A stretch of DNA of 51,804 bases, taken from contig CAZCDS010000046.1 of NCBI GenBank assembly GCA_964497585.1, forward strand, positions 1 through 51,804, written 5' to 3'. The notes under the pieces were generated by a model. It had not been told where the DNA came from. It worked only from the letters and a program-made list of their open reading frames with translations, and did no database searches. Positions 9,095 through 16,900 of the stretch are shown one piece after another; position 1 is the stretch's first letter, and the number at the start of each line of letters is the position of its first letter. This DNA comes from CAZCDS01 sp964497585. Lineage in GTDB: Bacteria > Desulfobacterota > Desulfomonilia > Desulfomonilales > Desulfomonilaceae. A program made the position numbers and the translations under genes.

Positions 9095-9350
9095 TCATGT
9101 CCGGACGGTAGTCACGGGTGGAGCAGATGAGTTGCCTCCATTGGAACAGCCTCAGTGATTCCGACGAGCCGATTGCGTCGGCAAGGCGCCGAACTGGAGT
9201 TACCCTGGATGCCAAGAAGTCCCTGTGACGGTAGTACGCAGCTCCGGGATTGTGAAATTCGTCTGTCTCTGTCCTGCGCCGCGGTTGGCTTCCAGCTTTG
9301 CGCTCGGCTGGCGCACCACGCCCGGTTATGCGACTCGCTGCCGCATTGTG
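9072..9350 (-). pseudogene. Methyltransferase-like fragment, frameshifted at motif I
   Basis: Open from 9350 to a TGA at 9072-9074 with no plausible start codon. The translation includes 'RRLADAIGSSESLRLFQWRQ', then 'LICSTRDYRPDMIVELGRA' directly followed by the stop. 'RPDMIVELGR' is the SAM-binding motif I context of class I methyltransferases, where a glycine-rich 'GNT' would follow. In another frame SGNT does follow, which points to a small indel at the motif. It overlaps and leads into the glycosyltransferase-like remnant on the same strand, so both are probably pieces of one degraded polysaccharide or natural-product gene. Confidence 0.5.
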
Positions 9351-9422
9351 TCATAGCAGGGACATTTCTCCAAAGGAATCCACCGCCGGCACCAGGGGAG
9401 CACTCTTGACAAGGCCGTCAAT

Positions 9423-9506
9423 AACCGGCGGTCGTACCTCGATCACGAGAACCTTGATACCGGAGCGATTATTCCTCTTGCCTTGAACCGGCGGTTATTT
9501 TATACT
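9423..9506 (+). promoter_or_regulatory. Sigma70-type promoter with two dyad operators upstream of the TetR gene
   Basis: TTGCCT at 9478-9483, 17-base spacer, TATACT at 9501-9506. The spacer contains a perfect 11-base dyad AACCGGCGGTT (9486-9496, centre G). A one-mismatch copy AACCGGCGGTC lies at 9423-9433; centre-to-centre distance is 63 bases, about six helical turns. The position inside the promoter suggests an operator for the adjacent TetR-family repressor (autoregulation). A strong AAAAAAGGAGAGG ribosome binding site precedes ATG 9536. Confidence 0.6.
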
Positions 9507-9535
9507 GAACACTCATTATAAAAAAGGAGAGGTTA

Positions 9536-10126
9536 ATGCCGAAACAGGGCATGGAACCCATTCGTACCAACCAGGTGGTTGAAGCGACGAAACGGTGCAT
9601 TGTGGAAAAGGGAGTGTCAAATCTGTCCGTTAAGGACATCGCGACGGAAGCGTGCGTAAGTACGGGAATTATCTATCATTACTTCGACAACAAGGAAGAC
9701 ATTCTTCTCAAGGTTATCAAGGAGGCTTTCAGGCGTTCCTACGAGCAGGTCATGGAGAATGTCGAACCCGTTGATTCGCCTGGCGAAAAATTGTGGAAAT
9801 ATATCGAGCAGTTGAACGAGGTGCCGAAAGGCAATCCCGAGTTCTTCATCATTCTGCTCAACTACTTGGGGCAAGCCGTGAGCAATCAGGAAATCAACAG
9901 GATAGTCACGCACTTCTTTCACAACGTCATATCTTACGTTGACGAATTGCTGGCGGCTGGCACTGACGCCGGGGTCTTTAGGGCCGATCGGGCGAAGAGC
10001 CTGGCGACGATCATCGTGGCTATAGGGCTCGGGCTTGGCGCCATGTGGACCATCGATCCTTCGACGGTGGACCTCGACGAGATGGGGACCGCCTTCAAGG
10101 ACATCGTGCACTCGTACATCACGTAG
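9536..10126 (+). CDS. TetR/AcrR-family transcriptional regulator
   Basis: 196 aa. N-terminal DNA-binding HTH at residues 10-56: 'TNQVVEATKRCIVEKGVSNL' followed by 'KDIATEACVSTGIIYHYFDN' and 'KEDILL', the classic TetR signature. The remaining 140 residues are a helical ligand-binding domain of the BetI/TetR_C type with no recognisable ligand. It lies upstream of an acyl-CoA ligase and an enoyl-CoA hydratase in the same direction, so control of a carboxylic-acid degradation operon by an acyl-CoA is a reasonable inference. The promoter and dyads just upstream point to autoregulation. Confidence 0.9.
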   Translation: MPKQGMEPIRTNQVVEATKRCIVEKGVSNLSVKDIATEACVSTGIIYHYFDNKEDILLKVIKEAFRRSYEQVMENVEPVDSPGEKLWKYIEQLNEVPKGNPEFFIILLNYLGQAVSNQEINRIVTHFFHNVISYVDELLAAGTDAGVFRADRAKSLATIIVAIGLGLGAMWTIDPSTVDLDEMGTAFKDIVHSYIT

Positions 10127-10384
10127 GGAGGTATCAGAGGAGGGCGCGGCCGGATCTGCAGCGTAAAGTATATCGAACGTTCAATTTAAAAGCTAACTCT
10201 CAGGAAGAATTACCTAAGATCATTCTAGGACAGTCCCGTGAGGAGCCTCAATCCAGCCATTGCACAGAGCCTGCCGCTGCCTCAGAGGCACAAAGCGTCG
10301 AGGCAAAGGGGCCCGCCCCGGGCTTGTCGGTCCCGTGCTTTGACAAACCACAATCGATACGCCCAAAAGGGAGGAGAGAGGAAA

Positions 10385-12115
10385 ATGACCTGGAAAACAT
10401 TCTACAAAAGCATCGGTTATCCGGAAGAATGGCTCGAAGAGGCCGAAGTATACGGTCCCAACGACTCATATGTCAGATATGACCCGGGCTGGGATGAGCC
10501 GATCCGATCCGTCCCGCGGATCTCGATTTACGACCTGTTTCGAGAGACGGTGGAAGCGAATCCCGAGAGCCCTGCCCTGATTTTTCTCGATCAGGCAATC
10601 ACCTACAGTGAACTGGATCGCATGATAAACCAATTCGCCTCACTGCTCCTCGATCTCGGAGTGCAAAAGGGCGACTTCGTTGCTCCCATGCTTCCGAATT
10701 CACCTCAACACTGGATCGCGTTCTACGCAACCGCCCGGATCGGCGCGATCCACGCGCCGCTCAACGTAATGTACAAAAGCGAGGAAATCGCCTATCAGAT
10801 CAAGGACTGCGGAGCGAGGACGATCCTGACACTGGATTTGTTTTATCCGCTTTTTGCGTCGCTCAAGGAAGAACTCGGGTTAAAAAATCTCATCGTAACA
10901 AACATCAAGGAATTTGCCGCGCCTGGTTTCGAAGTCTACGAGACACTCAAACCGTTCTGGGCGCTTGACAAGAAACCGATCGAAGGAACGATCGATTTCG
11001 TGGAAGCCCTCGAAAAATGCCAGCCCCTGCAGGTATCCACTGACATTGACCCGGAACAGGATGTTGCCCAGATCATCTATACCGCGGGAACAACCGGCAA
11101 ATCAAAAGGGGCCATGCAGACTCATCTCAATCTGGTCCACAACGCGATAACTCACTCGCTTATCTGCAAATGCACGGGCAAGCCGGTCAACTACTCGGTT
11201 TTGCCCATGTTTCACACGGGGGGGTTCTTCCTGTTTCCGCTCCCCACACTCTATCGGGGCGGCACTGTCATCACGGCGCCGATCTTCGATCCGGAAAATG
11301 CCCTTAAAACCATATCCGATCGCAAAGTCAATGTGCTCTTCGGTTCGCCAACCCTCTTCCTGGCTTTGCTCCAGCATCCGGCCTTGAAGAGTTGCGATTT
11401 GAGCGGCCTGGAGACAACGGCCGCAGGCGCCGCACCGGTACCCGAGGAACTCAAAGAGGTCTGGCAAAAGAGCACGGGCATTCCCTTGGCGGTCGGATGG
11501 GGAATGACTGAACTCAACACTGCGGGCAGCTACAACCTGCTCAACGAAAAGAGCAACCTTGCGTCAGTCGGCGTTCCTCTCGTCGGTGAGGCAAAGATCG
11601 TCGATGAGCAAGGAAACACAGCCCCCAGGGGCAATGTCGGAGAGATACTCTACCGGGGGCTTCAAGTCTCCAAAGGGTACTTCAACAAGCCCGAAGAAAC
11701 CGCTGCCTGCTTTCAAAAGGACGGATGGTTTCATACGGGAGACGCCGGACACATTGACGAGGAGGGCTTCATCCATTTCTCTGACCGGATCAAGGATCTC
11801 GTGATAGCGTCCGGGTACAACATCGCGCCGGTCGAAGTGGAGTACACGATCATAAAGCATCCGGCGGTCGTGGAAGCGGCAGTGGTTGGCGTTCCGCACG
11901 AATACCGGGGTGAAACGATCAAGGCCTTCGTCGTCTTACACGACAAGTTCAAGGGCAAGGTCGATGAAGACGAAATCATAAACTTCTGCAAGGAGCGACT
12001 GGCAACCTTCAAGGTGCCTAAGGTGCTGGAGTTCGTGGAGGCCCTGCCCAAGAATGCCCTGGGAAAAACATTGCGGCGATTGCTCCGTGAACAGGAAGTG
12101 AGCAAGAACAAATGA
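10385..12115 (+). CDS. AMP-forming acyl-CoA ligase (fatty or aromatic acid)
   Basis: 576 aa from ATG 10385, preceded by GGGAGGAGAGAGGA. It carries all ANL-superfamily motifs: P-loop 'YTAGTTGKSKGAMQTH' from about residue 232, 'AAGAAPVPEELKEV', 'GWGMTELNTAG', 'GDAGHIDEEGFIHFSDRIKD', and the C-terminal 'PKNALGKTLRR' with the catalytic Lys. It activates a carboxylic acid to the acyl-adenylate and then the CoA thioester in the cytoplasm. The substrate (medium/long-chain fatty acid or cyclic acid) cannot be deduced. It is followed 67 bases later by an enoyl-CoA hydratase, with a TetR regulator upstream, which suggests a short beta-oxidation operon. The frame is open upstream to 10238, but the start is set by the ribosome binding site. 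Confidence 0.9.
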   Translation: MTWKTFYKSIGYPEEWLEEAEVYGPNDSYVRYDPGWDEPIRSVPRISIYDLFRETVEANPESPALIFLDQAITYSELDRMINQFASLLLDLGVQKGDFVAPMLPNSPQHWIAFYATARIGAIHAPLNVMYKSEEIAYQIKDCGARTILTLDLFYPLFASLKEELGLKNLIVTNIKEFAAPGFEVYETLKPFWALDKKPIEGTIDFVEALEKCQPLQVSTDIDPEQDVAQIIYTAGTTGKSKGAMQTHLNLVHNAITHSLICKCTGKPVNYSVLPMFHTGGFFLFPLPTLYRGGTVITAPIFDPENALKTISDRKVNVLFGSPTLFLALLQHPALKSCDLSGLETTAAGAAPVPEELKEVWQKSTGIPLAVGWGMTELNTAGSYNLLNEKSNLASVGVPLVGEAKIVDEQGNTAPRGNVGEILYRGLQVSKGYFNKPEETAACFQKDGWFHTGDAGHIDEEGFIHFSDRIKDLVIASGYNIAPVEVEYTIIKHPAVVEAAVVGVPHEYRGETIKAFVVLHDKFKGKVDEDEIINFCKERLATFKVPKVLEFVEALPKNALGKTLRRLLREQEVSKNK

Positions 12116-12182
12116 TCGCCGGACCCGCTCTAGTCACGAAATGGAGGGGAGTCCGATCGACGGAAATTGAGGAGAGCATTGA

Positions 12183-12980
12183 ATGAACGGAAGCGTTATC
12201 TATGAAAAGAGAGGCAAAATAGCTTACGTTACGATAAACCGCCCGGAGGTCCACAACTGCATCGACGTGGAGACCTCCGACGCACTCATAGAGGTCTGGG
12301 AGGAGGTGAAGCGAGACGAAGAGGTATTGGTTTCGATCCTCACAGGCGCGGGGAAGCAAGCTTTCTGCACCGGGGCCGACCTCAAGAAGCTCATACCCTA
12401 CATCAGGGAGTCCTCAGAGGAGCAAAACAGGATCCGCGCATACCAGGGTCCCGGTTGGGGAGGCATATCGGGAGGATACAAGATCTACAAGCCGATCATT
12501 GCCGCCATAAACGGTTACTGCATCGCAGGGGGCCATGAACTGGCCGAATTCTGCGACATTCGCATCGCGGCGGATCACGCCGTGTTCGGGCACCAGGAGA
12601 TCAAATGGGGTTTGATGCCCGGTGACGGTGGTTGTTCTCGGCTCTGGCGAATCGTGGGGCTCGGTCGCGCGCTCGAAATCATTCTCACCGGCAAACTGTA
12701 CGATGCACAAGAAGCCTACCGTATCGGCTTCGTCAACCACGTGGTCCCTTTGGCTGAACTCATGCACAAAACCGCAGAGCTTGCCGAAGCGATTGCCGCC
12801 AACGGACCTCTTGCCTTGAGAGCAGCCAAGCAGGCTGTGCTCCACAGCATCGGCAGGCCCCTGGAGGAGGGTATCATGTTCGAAACCGATGCATTCAACT
12901 ACCTTTGTCGGTCGGATGATTGGGAGGTGGGGCAGAAGGCATTCCTCAACCGGACCGAAGCAACCTTCACCGGTAAATAG
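12183..12980 (+). CDS. Enoyl-CoA hydratase/isomerase (crotonase family)
   Basis: 265 aa. Crotonase-fold landmarks: 'VTINRPEVHNCIDVE' near the start, oxyanion-hole segments 'GKQAFCTGADLK' and 'INGYCIAGGHELAEFCDIRI', and 'HQEIKWGLMPGDGG'. Both Glu positions used by hydratases (in HELAEFCD and HQEIKWG) are present, so hydration of a 2-enoyl-CoA is likely. GAGGAG lies a few bases before ATG 12183. It is directly downstream of the acyl-CoA ligase and probably co-transcribed with it. Whether it handles straight-chain or cyclic acyl-CoA is open. Confidence 0.88.
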   Translation: MNGSVIYEKRGKIAYVTINRPEVHNCIDVETSDALIEVWEEVKRDEEVLVSILTGAGKQAFCTGADLKKLIPYIRESSEEQNRIRAYQGPGWGGISGGYKIYKPIIAAINGYCIAGGHELAEFCDIRIAADHAVFGHQEIKWGLMPGDGGCSRLWRIVGLGRALEIILTGKLYDAQEAYRIGFVNHVVPLAELMHKTAELAEAIAANGPLALRAAKQAVLHSIGRPLEEGIMFETDAFNYLCRSDDWEVGQKAFLNRTEATFTGK

Positions 12981-13940
12981 AATCCCGGCTCTTCGTATGG
13001 CCCGGTTGACAGGAAGACGTGTTAAGAAACGTGACACGGACCGATCCGGCTGCGACTTTCCCAATTACCTGTGTCCACCCTTTTTCGGTTGGCTCTTACC
13101 CACACATGAGACAGTGGGTAAGCATGATCCCCGTTGGAAAGGAGGACCGGTATCTTGCCGGTCCTCCACAAGGCCGACTCAAGAGCTGGCAAGCACAAGC
13201 CCTTCGAAGGCACCTCAAGGTTGTCCACGACGCCGAATAGAGCTTCTGGACGTGCGTAAGCAAAACCTGCTCGTTCCGAATCCGAACAGACGGACACCGC
13301 GGCATCGACTTGGGCGAGATCAATCCGTGTTCCGGTATCCCCGGAGGCGATCGGAGATTGCATCCCGGTATGCTGGTGAAGTCGGAATAGGCGTGCTTGG
13401 ACGGTCATGCACCGAGGCATCAGAGCAGCTCACAAAAGCCCCATCCCAATTGAATTGCACTGCCGGATAAGCCAGCCGCGCGTCCTGCGGGATACCCCAC
13501 ACGCCCAAAGAGACATTTTGTCTGGTAATGGTCATGTCCGAGCGCTCCTCGTCGGTGTGACACGCGATGGATCGATTCATGGAGCGGATTCCTCGGCCCT
13601 GACCAAGTCCGGAATCTGTGCGATTCTCCCATGGCACACGGAGAGAACCAGCCGCACGCGTTGAACACGTTCAGTGAGGCGAAGGACCAATCCACCCCTT
13701 TCTTCACCTGACCGACTGGAGACAGGGGAGATTTGATCTGGCAGGGAGCCCGGCGGATCCGCCTGAATCTCGTTGATTCGAAAGCGCATTGCCGTGATAC
13801 GGCTCTGCTCAGATTCTCCAAGTACGCCTGGGGGTGATTCTCCTTTCTGTGTTATGCTGTGGCAAAGCGCATACCTGTTGACCGGGATTTCAATGTAGCG
13901 CGCCATCCTTCCTGTTCAGGTGGAAGATCGGGGGTGACCT
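12981..13940. other. Long intergenic region without a recognised gene
   Basis: 960 bases with only low-quality open frames on both strands. The best is a minus-strand frame at 13320-13637 ('TRQNVSLGVWGIPQDARLAY' and 'PAVQFNWDGAF'), which I cannot assign; it may be a decayed fragment. A strong hairpin lies at 13141-13167. Confidence 0.35.
13141..13167. terminator. Strong 10-bp hairpin
   Basis: GGAGGACCGG, loop TATCTTG, CCGGTCCTCC: a perfect stem. It is about 160 bases after the enoyl-CoA hydratase stop. No T-run follows on the plus strand; on the minus strand a short TTTCC follows. It may end or protect the ligase-hydratase mRNA. Confidence 0.45.
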
Positions 13941-16900
13941 ATGAGCGGACTCAAGCGAATCGGACTGTGTGCCACTCTTACGCTGATCTGTGCCCTGTGG
14001 GCCATGCCCATGGCAGCCGTGGGGGATGACCTGAGCCTTACTGCAAGACCGGAAACCAGGTTTCCGGGCGCGATGAAAGGGCTCTGGGCCACCCGACTCG
14101 TCTTCAATCATCCTGTTTTCTCATCGGATCTTGCCAAAGCGCTCGAGGTCTATGTCGACAATGACAAAGCCTCCTTCGTGCTGGTGGATCCGGACACGGG
14201 CAAGCAGGCCAAGGGCGCGCTCCGTGATTTCCGCGTCTTGTCTAAGAAAGCCCCGGGAAAGACGGTTAACATCCGGGTCCGCGTCAAGAAGGGGCTCTCC
14301 GATGCCGGTGGCCGGCGTCTGCTCCCCAAAGACCAGGACCATCGACAGCGGTACCGGTTTAGGCCCGCCCGTGTGAGGAGCTACGCAACCTTCTATAAGG
14401 GTCCCAGAAACAAGGGCGTTGCGCTGAGGTTCTCCCAGCGGGTCTCACCCGACGAGCTGAAAAAGGTGCTCAAGGTTACGCCCGAAGTGAAGAATCTCGT
14501 GATCTCGCGCGGACGCTGGTGGGGACGCATCGACGTGAGGGGCGACTTCGAGTTCAAGCGCAAATATGAACTGGAAATCTCCGAAACAAGGCTCGGAGAC
14601 GGTCACACCATTCTCGAAGCGAAGACTATCACGTTCACCGGGCCGGGTATCGAGCCGGCAATCTCCGTACGGACCAAGCGTTCTCTGGTGGAGCTGAAGA
14701 GCCGCCAATTGTTCCCGGTGAGCCTCGAGAACGTCGACAACCTGCGAGTAAGCCTCGAAAGGATTCCCCCGTACCTCGTTCCGCAATTCGCCGAAGGACT
14801 CAAGGAAAGGAAAGGGATAGACGCAAAGTTCAAAAAGGATCAGCTCGCCGAACTCGACAAGCTTATTCAGTCCGGCGCGATACCGGAAACACTGGGCGCC
14901 AAGCCCACGTTGGACAAGGAAGTCTTCTTCGCCCGGGAAGCGATCGGAAAAGTGTATGGCTACTCCATTCCGCTCTCCTTCCGAAAAAATCCCGAACGGG
15001 GCGGCGCGTGGCTGGCTGATTTCTCCACGCTCGTGGGACGGTCGATCAAGAATCTGCGGAGGATCGTTCAGATCTCGGATCTTTCCATCGCGTACAAGCT
15101 TTCGGCCAAGACGCTGCTGGTCTGGGTGACCTCGATACATACGGGCCTTCCCGTCAGCGGCGTGGACCTCATGCTCTACCGCGACGGCGGCGAGCGGTAC
15201 TTCGTCGGCAAGACCGATAAAGACGGTCTGTTCATTGTGAAGGACGGCGACGAATTCCCCGGCCTGGCTCGCGGAGAGGGGGCTGCCAAGGTTGCCAAGC
15301 TCAAGGTCAAGCTGAGTGACGCGGCCTGGATCATTGCTGCGAGCGCGTCGGATTCGAGCGCGATCCGATTGAACAAAGACCGGATCAAGCCCTTCGGGGT
15401 GAAACTGGCTTCAGCTCCGGAGACCGATTTCCAGGCGGTGAGGGGGTACGTTTTCACGGAACGAGGGATCTATCAACCCGGTGACAAGGCCTTCTTCAAG
15501 GCCGTCGTGAGACAGTACAAACAGGGGAAGACGGTTGCGCCTGCAGGGCAAACAATTCGGGTGGAGATCATCGGTCCCAAGAAGGATGTCAAGTACAGCA
15601 AGGTCCTGACGTTGAGTGACTTCGGAACCTGCCACGGGTCTCTCCAGACGAAGAAGTCCTTTCCTGTAGGCACGTACACGATAAAGGGCACTCCCCTGAA
15701 CATGGGTAAGACGGATGCGACCTTTACGCGGACCTTTCTCGTGCAGGAATACAAGAGACCGCGACACTTCGTGGAGCTCTCCTTCAAACAGGAGGAAGAG
15801 GTGAGCCCTGAGTACATCGGGCTCAAGCAAATCGTGCAGTTCGTTCGCGTCAACGTGAAGGCTCGATACTACACCGGAGGACCCGTCAAACACGCGAAGG
15901 CGAGATGGAAGGCAACCCTCGTCCCGGTAACGAAGAAGGTCAAAGGGCTCAAGGAATTCTCCTTCGGCAATGAAAAGGGCGAAACTCGTTTCCTGGAATC
16001 GGGCGAAGCGACGCTCGACAAGGCGGGAAACATGACGATCGGTCTTCCCCTTGATCGTCGCATGATGTCCGGGCTCTACGGAGTGAAGGTCTCCGTCACC
16101 GTGCTCGACGTGGACGGCGAACCCGCGACCGACGTCGGGACCTACAGCCCCGAACTCCCTTTCCGTGTCGGCATATCCGCTCATCCGTCCGTGGTGCAGC
16201 CGGGCTATTCCGCGACGCTTAGGGTCATCGTGGTTGGTAAGGACGGCAAAAGGGTGCAGAGCGGAAAGCTCACCGCATCGCTCATGAGAAAGCGGTACTA
16301 CCGGATCCAAAAACGCGACGACGCGGGCAACCTCAACTACCTGTGGGAAGAGGGGTGGGTCAAATCGCTCAGTTCCTCAATCTCCCTGACGAAGGGTGAG
16401 GCGAAGTATGAGATCGAACTCAACAGGTACGGCGAAACAATGCTCGCGTTCACGTACGACGACGACAAAGGGAGCTATTCCAGCCGGACCCTCTTCAAGG
16501 TGGGCTGGGACGAATACAATAATTGGTACCGCAGCCGCTCCGATGAAAGCATCCTTGCATGCGAGGAGATACTCCCCGCGACGAACAAGAAGGAATACCG
16601 CGCGGGTGAAGAGGTAGACGTCGAGTTCAACACCCGGCGACCGGTCAATAAGAGCCTCGTGACGCTGGAGGCCGCGGATATCCTCAGCTACAAGGTGATC
16701 GACGTCAAGGGCAAGAGAGGGGCCTACCGGTTCAAGGCCACGGCCTCGCAGCCCCCCAACGTGTTCATATCGATCATGGCCCCCGCGGGTCGGGAAGGTT
16801 TTCCCGAATACCGGAGCAGCGGTGACGCAGACATGCCCACGCTCTTCTTCGGGTACGCGGACGTCAAGATCGGCAAGCAAGTGAAGGCGCTCAAGGTCGA

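Noticed and set aside
13320..13637. Minus-strand frame with 'LAYPAVQFNWDGAF', faintly like a ParS/MbcA-type antitoxin
   Set aside because: Only one short patch resembles the family, the rest does not, and no toxin gene is adjacent.
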